Of a DNA stretch of 64,000 nucleotides, positions 1 through 7,922 are shown piece by piece. Source of the DNA: RPRB01 sp035543115 (GTDB lineage: Bacteria > Myxococcota > Myxococcia > Myxococcales > Myxococcaceae). The translations under genes and the position numbers were made by a program. Positions within the stretch are counted from its first letter, which is position 1; every line of letters starts with the position of its first letter. The stretch spans positions 1-64,000 of the forward strand of contig DATKKF010000063.1 in the NCBI GenBank assembly GCA_035543115.1, given 5' to 3'. The notes under the pieces were generated by a model. The model was not told the DNA's origin. It saw nothing but the letters and a program-made list of their open reading frames with translations, and searched no databases.

Positions 1-2969
1 GGAACCACCCGGCGGGCGAGGGCGAGTTCGGCCTCGAGTGAAAGGCCGACGGCGCGGCCCTGCGCGTCCTCCCAGGTCCTGTGGAAGCGAGCCATGTTCG
101 CGACGGCCCGCGCTGCCGCGTCCAGCTCGTGCAGCCCGAGCAGGCAGATGGCGAGCGCTCGGTTCAAGTGCCAGGCGGGCTCGTTGAATACCGTGCGCGT
201 GACAAGCTCGTCTCGCCCCTTCGCCTGCACGTTCGGGTACGCCTCCGCTGCCTTGCCCAGGTCGGTCATCACATGGGCATAGAGCGGGCCGAAGTCGGGA
301 CCCGTCTCCGCGAGGACCGTGGCCGCGTCGGCCGGTCGTCCCTGGTACAGGAGCTCCCATCCCAGCCGTCGTCGAGCTTCCCCCTTGCAGCCAGGCTTCG
401 AACCGGGGGATGCGAACTCTCGTCGGAACACCTCCTCCCGGTGCGCAGGGCTGCTGCTCCTCTCCTCGAAGTAGAGCTCCAGCGCGCAGATGTCCGAGGC
501 GTGGCTTGGCGGGAGCGCTTTCAGCTCGACGATGAGCTCGCGAAGAGCTTCGGCGTGCCCGAGATTGGCTTCCGTTACCGCCAGATCCGACAGCAGCTCT
601 TGCCGGCGCGCCAATTCCTCGCCGATTTCCGGTCGGCCGGCGAGAAGCTGACGAAGGAGCCGGCTCGCCGCGCTGAGGCGCCCCGCAACTCCGAGGTAAT
701 AGGCCCGAAATCCGCGAAGGTGCCCAGCGAACGAGCTGCTTCCGGCCGCGAGCGCCTCTCGCTCGGCCTCGAGGAACGACTTCTCGCCATCGTCGGTGCG
801 GCCCTCCTTGATCTCGACCACCGCTCTCTGACCCAGGAACCAGGAGATCGTGAGCCGGTCGTCTCGTCGACGCGCCTCGGCCAGGCCATGATCGATGACC
901 GCGGAAGCCTCGGATAGATCCCACGCCCAGACGCGCAACGCCGCTTCCCGCATGTCGATCCGCGGATCGGCCCCCAGCGGGGGTGGAAGTGCGCGCAGGG
1001 CCGTGAGCTGCTGGGCGAAGTCGGGAGAGAACGCTGCCGTCTGGAGCGCCAGCTCGAAGTCGTCGGGCCTCGCAGCCAGCAGTGACTTGAGGCGCTCCCC
1101 TGTCTCGCCATTCTTTGTCGCCTCCGGCGTCAGCGCCTCGATCCACTGTCGTTCCGGCGAATCCGGTGGGAGCTGGGCGACACGCGGCAACCCGCGCTCG
1201 AGCAGGTCGGAGTCGCTCAGGGCGCCGGCGACCATGCTCGGCGAGTCCCAGGAGAGCAGGCGATCGCCCATCAGGGTGAGCCCGGCGACGAATTCGGGCT
1301 CGCGCTGCAGGGCGCGTTGTACCAGGACCAGGCCCTCGTATGGCTCCCAGCGGGCGAGCAGACGGACGCCCTGGGAATAGAGTCGTCTCGCGTCAGGATC
1401 GTGCGGGAGCGGTTGCGTGGGAATGAGAGGTGACCGGAGGCTCGCATCGGCGCGTTCCCAGCGCATCCGGGACCCCAGCGCTCCGGCGAGACGAGCGGCG
1501 ACGGCCTCGACCTCGTCGGGGGCCCCCACCTCCTCGACCCTGGCAGCGGGCGCGGAGATGGGCTGCCAGGAAGGCCCGCGCACCGCCGAACCCGAGCGAA
1601 CCAGTGCCTCGAACCGCAGGGAGCCGGGCTTGTCGCGCTTGAACGTCAGCACGATCAGGTGCTCGGCCCCGACCGAGTCCGCGATGCGGCGCGGCCCGTC
1701 GAGCCTTCCCAGCGCCGGCGCGGTGGCCACCCCGAGCGAGAACTGTCGCTCGGCGACCACGCGCGGCGGGACGAGACGAAGCCCCCGGATGGGCTCGAGG
1801 CTGGAGGCAAGGGCCTCGGGAAGCGCCGTGGAGAGCCAGTCGAGGTCACCGTCCCCGGTCAGGTTCGCGGCCTCGAGTACCGCCACCACGGGTCGGACCG
1901 CGGCCACGGCAGGAGTCCTCGGGGGGCGAAGCTTCGCCACGAGCGGGACGACTGCCAACGCAAGCGCCGCGACGAGACCAAGGGCGACCAGGCGCCTTCG
2001 AGACAGCCGCCGGTACGGGCGCGCCTTGCCCTCCAGTGCTCGTCGGAGCGCCTCGGCCGTCTGCGGACGCTGTGTGGGGTCCTTCGCCAGGCACCAGCGA
2101 ACGAGCTCGCTCCAGCGCTTGCTCAGGCCCGGAGTCGAGTCGCGCGGGTCGGGCGGCTCGGCATCGAGGCGCCGATGCGCGACCTCCGCCGGACTCCCCC
2201 CGGTGAAAGGAAGCGAGCCCGTGGTCAGCTCGTACATCAGCACGCCCAGGCAGTAGAGGTCGGTGGCCGGGGTGACCGCACCACCCGTCACCTGCTCCGG
2301 GGCCATGTACGCTGGCGTGCCGAGCGGCCCCTCCCAGGTCGTCGTCGCGTCCGAGAACGCGCCCGCGGCGTGGGCGATGCCAAAGTCGGTGACCACGGCG
2401 CGGTCACCGCCCCCCTGGACCGGGACGAGCATCACGTTGCTCGCCTTCAAGTCCCGGTGGACGACCCCCTCCGCATGGGCGGCGCCGAGCGCGGAGGCGA
2501 CCTGCAGGACGAGTCCCCGCGCCACGTCCTCGTCGAGTCGCCCCTCCCTGCGCAGCCGGTCGGCGAGCGTCTCGCCTTCGAGCAGCTCCATGCTCAGGAA
2601 GACCGGCGGCTCGCCCGGACCTCCGACGTGGAGCTCGAAGACCTTGCACACGTTGGGATGGGCAATCTTCCGGGCGAGGAGAATCTCCCGCCGGAAGCGG
2701 TGGAGCGCGCGCTCGTTCGCCGCCTGCTCGAGCCGCACGGTCTTGAGCGCGACGCGGGCCCCGAGCGCCAGGTCGACCGCCTCGTAGACCTCGCCCATGC
2801 CGCCTCGGCCAAGCATCCGGACGATGCGGAAGCGACCCTCGAGCAAGGTCCCGGATTCGAGCTGCTGCCCCGTGGGCGGAGGCACCGCCAGCGGCTCCGT
2901 CCCGTGCATCAGCGGAGACGGGTTCAGCTCGGTCGGTGCATCGATTCCCGGTGGGCGGTCTGACTGCAT
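1..2969 (-). CDS. Serine/threonine protein kinase with C-terminal repeat region (3' end beyond window)
   Basis: Eukaryotic-like (Hanks-type) protein kinase. It starts at ATG 2969 after a G-rich Shine-Dalgarno stretch and stays open to base 1, so about 989 residues are visible and the C-terminus is missing. The glycine loop GRGGMGEVYEA lies near residue 53, catalytic HRDLKASN near 170 and DFGIAHA near 195, followed by an APEQ-type activation segment. All key kinase residues are present, so it should be active. One hydrophobic segment near residues 325-345 anchors it in the inner membrane with the kinase in the cytoplasm. The remainder, about 600 residues, is helical and Ala/Leu/Arg-rich with spaced Trp and Tyr, like the TPR or adenylyl-cyclase-associated tails of myxobacterial kinases. 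The tail call is inferred and its ligand is unknown. A lipoprotein gene lies 140 bp upstream on the same strand. Confidence 0.93.
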   Translation of the reverse strand, partial: MQSDRPPGIDAPTELNPSPLMHGTEPLAVPPPTGQQLESGTLLEGRFRIVRMLGRGGMGEVYEAVDLALGARVALKTVRLEQAANERALHRFRREILLARKIAHPNVCKVFELHVGGPGEPPVFLSMELLEGETLADRLRREGRLDEDVARGLVLQVASALGAAHAEGVVHRDLKASNVMLVPVQGGGDRAVVTDFGIAHAAGAFSDATTTWEGPLGTPAYMAPEQVTGGAVTPATDLYCLGVLMYELTTGSLPFTGGSPAEVAHRRLDAEPPDPRDSTPGLSKRWSELVRWCLAKDPTQRPQTAEALRRALEGKARPYRRLSRRRLVALGLVAALALAVVPLVAKLRPPRTPAVAAVRPVVAVLEAANLTGDGDLDWLSTALPEALASSLEPIRGLRLVPPRVVAERQFSLGVATAPALGRLDGPRRIADSVGAEHLIVLTFKRDKPGSLRFEALVRSGSAVRGPSWQPISAPAARVEEVGAPDEVEAVAARLAGALGSRMRWERADASLRSPLIPTQPLPHDPDARRLYSQGVRLLARWEPYEGLVLVQRALQREPEFVAGLTLMGDRLLSWDSPSMVAGALSDSDLLERGLPRVAQLPPDSPERQWIEALTPEATKNGETGERLKSLLAARPDDFELALQTAAFSPDFAQQLTALRALPPPLGADPRIDMREAALRVWAWDLSEASAVIDHGLAEARRRDDRLTISWFLGQRAVVEIKEGRTDDGEKSFLEAEREALAAGSSSFAGHLRGFRAYYLGVAGRLSAASRLLRQLLAGRPEIGEELARRQELLSDLAVTEANLGHAEALRELIVELKALPPSHASDICALELYFEERSSSPAHREEVFRREFASPGSKPGCKGEARRRLGWELLYQGRPADAATVLAETGPDFGPLYAHVMTDLGKAAEAYPNVQAKGRDELVTRTVFNEPAWHLNRALAICLLGLHELDAAARAVANMARFHRTWEDAQGRAVGLSLEAELALARRVV

Positions 2970-3109
2970 CCGCACCCCCCTGCTGCCCGTGAGCCTAGTC
3001 CTCCCCGGACCCGGAGTGGAGCCCACGTCCACTCCCGAATGGCGACGCTGATGGGACGGCCCGCCCTCCCGAGGGCTGGAGTCGGGCCCTGGGCGCTCCG
3101 GACCGGAGC

Positions 3110-4600
3110 TCAGCGGGTCATGAACCCGAGGACGCCTGTGGCGTGGATCTGCGAAGGGTCGCCGTCACCGGTGTGCATCACCGGGCCGTCCTCGTGGCCG
3201 CCGAACCAGATGCCCGATGGCCCGGCGAGGACCGTCCGGATCTCGTTGTGACGCGGTCCCGCAGGCAGCCCGATCCGGACCAGGTCCGCATCCGCCGCGG
3301 GGACCTCGGCGAGGAGCTTGGTCCCGAACGAGAGAACACTCAGGCCCTCCGGGTTCTGCGCCCAGCCCTCGCTGCCGCCGACGACCCACCCACCATTGGG
3401 GAGCGCATCCACGGCCAGGAGGATGCTCGATGCGTCGAGCTCGAACCTACGGGTGGGACGAACCGTCCCATCGCCACCGCTGACGCTGAGGAACGCGTCC
3501 CAGAAGGTGTTGTCGAACCCCGGGAACCGCCGCGCGCGGCCAACCACCGCCACCTCGCTGGTGGTCGCGCGGAGCGCGTAGGGCTCGTCCTCGTTCACCG
3601 TGCCGATCAGCCGAGACCATTGCCGGGCGCCACTGCGGTCGAACTTCTCCAGCAGCACGTCCGAGTCCTGGGAGAACCGCTCGGGGGAGACCGGCGCGAG
3701 GTCATCGCCGGTGAATGCAGCGTGACTCCGGCGAATCCCTGGATTGGCCCAGAACGCCAGGTACGCGTTCCCATCCGGGTCGACGTCGAGCAGGGGACCG
3801 AACGAGGACCACATGGCACCGAAGGTGTCGAACGTTCCTCCGATGGGAAGGAAGGGAGTGTGGGGAGTGACCGGGAGCACCAGCGTCCGTCGCGGAGCTT
3901 CCCAGCGGGTGGTGAAGGCGATCCGGTACAGGAGCACCGACTCGAGGGGGGTGATGACCGCGACCACGGCGTCCTCTCCGTCGGCGGCGGTCCGGACCGA
4001 ATCCCGGGGCAGCGAGTTGGCGGTCAGGGTGGTGGGTGGAGGGAAGCCGGCATCGGGGAAGGGATCGGTGGCGACCGCCGGGTCCACCAGCTGGGCGAGC
4101 TCAAGGAGAGCGAGGTCCGGCGCAAGCCGGGCGAGCCACACGCCGAAGTCGGTATCGACCAGGACCGCGCTGACTGCCCCGGAGGGATGCAACGCGGCAT
4201 CCTCGATGAAGAACCCCTGGGGGGCGTTCCAGGAAGGGGCGCCCGCCGCGTCGATTCGCTGGATCCGGCTCGCGCCGAGGGGGAGGACGGTGAAGCTGGT
4301 GAGCTGCTCCTCGAGCGCCACGTCATTCCCGGCCGCCATCCGCATTCGCCGCCGAAGCGACCACCCGGGGACCTGCTCGAAGGTCGGTCCGTGGGCCTCC
4401 GGGCCACCATCGCTCCCGGCGCCGACGCCGGCATCGGGTGCGGCACCGGGTCCAGCGTCGGGCCCGGCACCGGGTCCAGGGTCCCCGAGAAGCCGGCGAG
4501 CGCCCGAGTCCGCCGGGCCAGCGCCGCACGCTCCGAGGAGACAGGCGAGTCCCACAACTGCCCACTGCAGGCGCCACACCCGGGAACGGTTCAGGTTCAT
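3110..4600 (-). CDS. Large lipoprotein, beta-propeller-like
   Basis: Secreted lipoprotein of 496 residues with no known function. I chose ATG 4600 rather than an upstream start at 4669 because it places a normal signal peptide at the N-terminus, ending in lipobox LLGAC near residues 17-21. A low-complexity linker of Gly, Pro, Asp and Ala (about residues 40-65) follows, a usual tether in myxobacterial lipoproteins. The body has repeated patterns such as DVDPDGNAYLAFW, DRSGARQWSRL and ALPNGGWVVGGS, which resemble blades of SBBP/PQQ-type beta-propellers. That fold assignment is by eye. It is transcribed toward the kinase 140 bp downstream and may share its transcript. Confidence 0.8.
   Translation of the reverse strand: MNLNRSRVWRLQWAVVGLACLLGACGAGPADSGARRLLGDPGPGAGPDAGPGAAPDAGVGAGSDGGPEAHGPTFEQVPGWSLRRRMRMAAGNDVALEEQLTSFTVLPLGASRIQRIDAAGAPSWNAPQGFFIEDAALHPSGAVSAVLVDTDFGVWLARLAPDLALLELAQLVDPAVATDPFPDAGFPPPTTLTANSLPRDSVRTAADGEDAVVAVITPLESVLLYRIAFTTRWEAPRRTLVLPVTPHTPFLPIGGTFDTFGAMWSSFGPLLDVDPDGNAYLAFWANPGIRRSHAAFTGDDLAPVSPERFSQDSDVLLEKFDRSGARQWSRLIGTVNEDEPYALRATTSEVAVVGRARRFPGFDNTFWDAFLSVSGGDGTVRPTRRFELDASSILLAVDALPNGGWVVGGSEGWAQNPEGLSVLSFGTKLLAEVPAADADLVRIGLPAGPRHNEIRTVLAGPSGIWFGGHEDGPVMHTGDGDPSQIHATGVLGFMTR
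4441..4479. repeat. 15-bp direct repeat in the linker codons of the lipoprotein
   Basis: The 15-mer CGGCACCGGGTCCAG occurs at 4441-4455 and again at 4465-4479, 24 bp apart (eight codons). It encodes the Gly-Pro-Asp-Ala linker of the lipoprotein on the minus strand. The in-frame spacing suggests that the linker grew by slippage or duplication. Confidence 0.75.
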
Positions 4601-4848
4601 GCCCCTGGGACCCGGGCCGCGGAGATCGTCTTGCGCGCAGGAACGCCGAGAGTGGTTCGAGCGGGACACCTGCTCATCGAGATCAGTAGTGAGTCCACCA
4701 AGTCCGACCGAAGCGCAGCAGGCCGATGTTCATGCAACCTGCAATCCATCCGGGCGACCCGGTCTGCACCCTGCACGCGGCGGTGGAGACAAGTGCCCGA
4801 CGAGACTGGCGGGGTCGCTGGTACGTCGGATGCTAATCGAGGCGTCGC

Positions 4849-5076
4849 ATGAACCGTGACCCGTCCTTGTCATCGCCGAGCATTGCCCGGGTGCTGGCAG
4901 GTCAAGACCCGCCGCACGACATCGACCTGAAGGGCCTGAAGGTCGCCTTGGTGGGCTGGGGCATCGGCCTGGTGTCGCTCCTCTTTCTGCTCTCCCGCGG
5001 AGTCGGCGCGACGCCCTCCCACCAGGTGGGCGCCGCCCAGGCCCCGCCGCCCAGCCCGAGCGTCACGGCGCGCTGA
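4849..5076 (+). CDS. Small single-pass membrane protein
   Basis: 75 residues, ATG start, with one clear transmembrane segment (about residues 31-50: VALVGWGIGLVSLLFLLS) between a polar N-terminal part and a Pro/Ala/Ser-rich tail. No family is recognised. It is the first of three closely spaced plus-strand genes ending in secF. It is read as a real gene because of its sensible membrane topology and the 40-bp gap to the next gene. Its role is unknown. Confidence 0.6.
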   Translation: MNRDPSLSSPSIARVLAGQDPPHDIDLKGLKVALVGWGIGLVSLLFLLSRGVGATPSHQVGAAQAPPPSPSVTAR

Positions 5077-5116
5077 CCCGTCGGTCGTCGCTCCCCTCTC
5101 GCTCCGTCTCGGACCC

Positions 5117-5473
5117 ATGAGCGCTCACGAACGCGCGTTGCCAGGGCTGCCGGTCGGCCTTGGGCGGTGGCTGGCGCCGGTGGCGCAGGTCCTGTTCATC
5201 TGGGGCATCGTCATCTCGGCGATGGTCCTCCTGAAGGAGGCGACCCCACGTCGGGCAGCCGAGGCGACCAGACGCGACGCGCTCCGAGGAATTTCTCCCG
5301 CCGAGCGCGTCTCGCTCTTCGCCCGCCGGATGGACGGCTACCGGGCGCTCTGCGGGGCGGGCCTTCCTCCCGCGCTCGTCGCCCGTTCCTGCGCCGAGGA
5401 CGCGTCGCTCCTGTCGTCGTTCCCGGAGTGCGACTCCACTTGTCAGCAATCCGTCCAGCCTGACCTCCAGTGA
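5117..5473 (+). CDS. Small membrane-anchored protein with four cysteines
   Basis: 118 residues. An N-terminal transmembrane segment (about residues 20-40, APVAQVLFIWGIVISAMVLL) is followed by a soluble domain with an SPAERVSLFARRM helix and four cysteines in the last 45 residues. If the C-terminus faces the periplasm these could form two disulfides, which is inference. The gene ends 15 bp before secF, in the slot where secD usually sits, but it shows no SecD motif. No known family recognised. Confidence 0.65.
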   Translation: MSAHERALPGLPVGLGRWLAPVAQVLFIWGIVISAMVLLKEATPRRAAEATRRDALRGISPAERVSLFARRMDGYRALCGAGLPPALVARSCAEDASLLSSFPECDSTCQQSVQPDLQ

Positions 5474-5488
5474 TCCTCGAGGCGAGCG

Positions 5489-6379
5489 ATGCGTGAGATT
5501 GATTTCATCGGTAGGCGGGCCACTGCCCTCTACCTCTCGACCGTCCTGAACCTCCTCGTCCTCTGCGTGATCGCCATCTGGGGACTGCGGTACGGGATCG
5601 ACTTCGCCGGGGGGACCGATCTCGAGGTGAGCTTCACCGCCCCGGTCTCGGCTGACGAGGTTCGCAGTCGCATGGTGTCCGGCGGATTGCGCGACGTCGT
5701 CGTCCAGCGCATCGGCTCGGGCCAGAGCCACGGTTACCTGATTCACCTGCGCGGAGAGAACGTCAGCAACCAGGCGCTCCACGCACTCGCGGCAGGCCGC
5801 ACGTCGCCGGACTTCGAGGTCCGCCGCACCGATTTCGTCGGGCCGCAGGTGGGAAGGCAGCTCCGCAACAAGGGGATCATCGCCATCGTCTTTGCGATGC
5901 TGGCGATCGCCGGTTACGTCGCGTTCCGCTTCGACTTCAAGTTCGCGCCGGGCGCCCTGGTGGCCCTGATTCACGACGCGATCATGGTCCTCGGCTACTA
6001 CGCGATCTTTCGTCGCGAGTTCACTCTGACCTCCATCGCCGCGCTCCTGACGGTGGTCGGGTACTCGGTCAACGACAAGGTGGTGATCTTCGATCGGATT
6101 CGCGAAGAGATGGGAAGGCTCCGCGGCAAGCCGCTGGCCGCCATCATCAACACCGCGATCAACAAGACGCTCCGTCGGACGTTCGTCACCGGCGGCGTCA
6201 CCAGCCTCTCGCTCCTGGGGCTGGTGATCTTCGCGACCGGCGACATCTTCGATTTCGCCATGTCGATGCTGATCGGGATCTTCGTCGGAACCTACTCCTC
6301 GATCTTCATCGGGAGCGAGCTCACCTTGTGGATCGACTCCCTGTCCAAGCGGCGCGCCCTGCGTCCGGTGACCCGGTAG
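5489..6379 (+). CDS. secF: Protein translocase subunit SecF
   Basis: Inner-membrane SecF, 296 residues, the usual length for the family. SecF works with SecD and uses the proton gradient to complete export through SecYEG. Seen here: the N-terminal IDFIGRR and first membrane helix, the periplasmic entry motif YGIDFAGGTDLEVSF, a P4-like domain to about residue 120, then helices carrying VGYSVNDKVVIFDRIRE and the conserved NKTLRRT loop, and a final pair of helices ending near residue 285. The usual partner secD is not upstream; two small membrane genes stand there instead. SecD is presumably encoded elsewhere. Confidence 0.96.
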   Translation: MREIDFIGRRATALYLSTVLNLLVLCVIAIWGLRYGIDFAGGTDLEVSFTAPVSADEVRSRMVSGGLRDVVVQRIGSGQSHGYLIHLRGENVSNQALHALAAGRTSPDFEVRRTDFVGPQVGRQLRNKGIIAIVFAMLAIAGYVAFRFDFKFAPGALVALIHDAIMVLGYYAIFRREFTLTSIAALLTVVGYSVNDKVVIFDRIREEMGRLRGKPLAAIINTAINKTLRRTFVTGGVTSLSLLGLVIFATGDIFDFAMSMLIGIFVGTYSSIFIGSELTLWIDSLSKRRALRPVTR

Positions 6380-6382
6380 ACA

Positions 6383-6479
6383 GCAGGAGCATCGCCCGCG
6401 CGACGTCCTCGAACCACGTGTCGGGGTCGAGTCGAGCGCGCACGGGTGAGCCGCCAGGCGCGGCGAGGTGCCCCCACTC
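6383..6479 (-). pseudogene. Relic of a lytic transglycosylase C-terminal region
   Basis: On the minus strand a stretch of about 32 codons reads WGHLAA, then RLDPDTWFEDVARAMLLL. This closely matches the complete transglycosylase in this window, which has WGHLADARQLARAKALDPD then WFKNVERAMLLL (gene 12718-14757; matching bases around 12841-12930). The match is visible in the bases as well, for example GAGCATCGCCCGC, GAACCAC and GCGAGGTGCCCCCA in the same order. There is no catalytic Glu region, no start codon context and no continuing frame, so this is a decayed fragment. It fills much of the gap between secF and the HDOD gene. Confidence 0.7.
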
Positions 6480-6604
6480 GGGGCCCGGCGCCCCGGCGGA
6501 CGCAACGCCCGAGGCGCCGGCAGGGGCCCCGTCGATGACGCGGCGCGCGAGGCTCGTGTTTCGGACTTTCCGTGTAGGCTTCCCCGGTCGCGGGGTACGT
6601 CCGA

Positions 6605-7915
6605 ATGGACAAGATCGGCGCCGCCATCGAGGACCGTGTCCGGCGCGACCAGATTGCCGTGCCGCCCTACCCGGCGGTTGCGCTCCGGCTCGGCCAGGTG
6701 CTGCGCTCGCGGAGCGCGTCCGTCTCCGCTCTGCTCCCGGTGCTCAAGTCGGACCAGTCGCTGTCCGCCACGCTGCTCCGGGTGGCGAACTCCAGCGCCT
6801 ACTGGCGAGGCGCGGCGGTGACCAGCCTCAACGTGGCGGTGTCGCGCATTGGCCTCACCGAGGTGCACCGGCTCGCGCTCGCCGGGTCGCTGTCACCCAG
6901 GGCGCTCAACCCCGGTCCGCTGGCCGAGCTGCGCCGGCACGACTGGATCCGCGCGCTGGCCTCGGCCTTCCTCTGCGAGAGGCTGGCGCGGGTCCGGCAG
7001 GTGAAATCCGACGACGCCTTCGTCTGCGGGCTGCTGCACGAGTTCGGGCGGCTGGTGGTCGTCTCCACGCTGGAGACGCTGCTCGAGGAGCGGCCGCACG
7101 AGCCGGCACGGACCGCCGCGAGCTGGCGAGCCCTGGTCGACGAGTTCCACCTCGAGGTGGGCATGGTGGTGGCCGCACGCTGGCGGCTCCCACCGGCGGT
7201 GGAGGAGTGCATGCTCCGCCACCACGACGACGACCTCGGAGGGTGCCGGTACCCCGAGAGCGTGCGCCTGGTGTGGGCCGCCGACGCCGTGGTCCAGCGG
7301 CTGGACGCCACTCCCGAGCTGGGCGGGAGCGAGCTGAGCGCCATCCCTCACCTCATGGACAGCGACGAGCGCAAGGCGGTGGCCGAGGTCGTGCCGCACC
7401 TGCCCGCCTTCATCGCCGCGTTCGACGAGCAGGTCTCGAGCCCGACCGCTGCCACTCCCGTCGTCGGGCCCACGCGAGTGATTCCACCGCCGCCCGATCC
7501 CGAGCTGACCGGCGAGCTCGGGGTCCAGCTGGACGTCGAGCCCGCGATGGCCGCCTCACCTTCCGCGCCTCCCGAGCCTCTGGACCTGACCAGCGAGGCG
7601 GTGCTCATCGAGGAGGAGGCAGCCCCCTTCGCTCCCGAGCCCGCGCGGCAGAAAATCCTCCTCAAGGGCCATCACCCCACGCTGTACGAGGTCATGGCCC
7701 TGAGCAGCGGCGGGCTGCGCATCCGGGGTGAGCGGGCCCTTCAGCCAAACCTCCTCATGGAGTACGAGCTCAAGGTCGAGCCGCCATTCCAGCTCTGGGC
7801 CACCGTGGTGCGCTGCGAGGCGCTCGACGGAGGGCTCCAGGACATCGAGCTCAAGCCCTTCGCCCTGCACGGCGCGCTCGCCAAGCGGTGGCACGCGCTG
7901 ACCCGGGGCACCTGA
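6605..7915 (+). CDS. HDOD-domain protein with PilZ-like C-terminus
   Basis: 436 residues, ATG start. Residues about 10-220 form an HDOD domain (PPYPAVALRLGQVL, SLSATLLRVANSSAYW, AVSRIGLTEV, CGLLHEFGRLVV, HHDDDLGG), a fold related to HD phosphohydrolases but generally non-catalytic and used in signalling. A Pro/Glu-rich linker (about 280-345) leads to a PilZ-like barrel (about 350-430) that holds the second PilZ element (MALSSGGLRIRGE). The first Arg-rich element, RxxxR, is not clearly present, so binding of cyclic di-GMP is uncertain. The neighbouring convergent gene is a diguanylate cyclase, which makes a cyclic di-GMP link plausible. Confidence 0.88.
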   Translation: MDKIGAAIEDRVRRDQIAVPPYPAVALRLGQVLRSRSASVSALLPVLKSDQSLSATLLRVANSSAYWRGAAVTSLNVAVSRIGLTEVHRLALAGSLSPRALNPGPLAELRRHDWIRALASAFLCERLARVRQVKSDDAFVCGLLHEFGRLVVVSTLETLLEERPHEPARTAASWRALVDEFHLEVGMVVAARWRLPPAVEECMLRHHDDDLGGCRYPESVRLVWAADAVVQRLDATPELGGSELSAIPHLMDSDERKAVAEVVPHLPAFIAAFDEQVSSPTAATPVVGPTRVIPPPPDPELTGELGVQLDVEPAMAASPSAPPEPLDLTSEAVLIEEEAAPFAPEPARQKILLKGHHPTLYEVMALSSGGLRIRGERALQPNLLMEYELKVEPPFQLWATVVRCEALDGGLQDIELKPFALHGALAKRWHALTRGT

Positions 7916-7922
7916 GCGGAGG

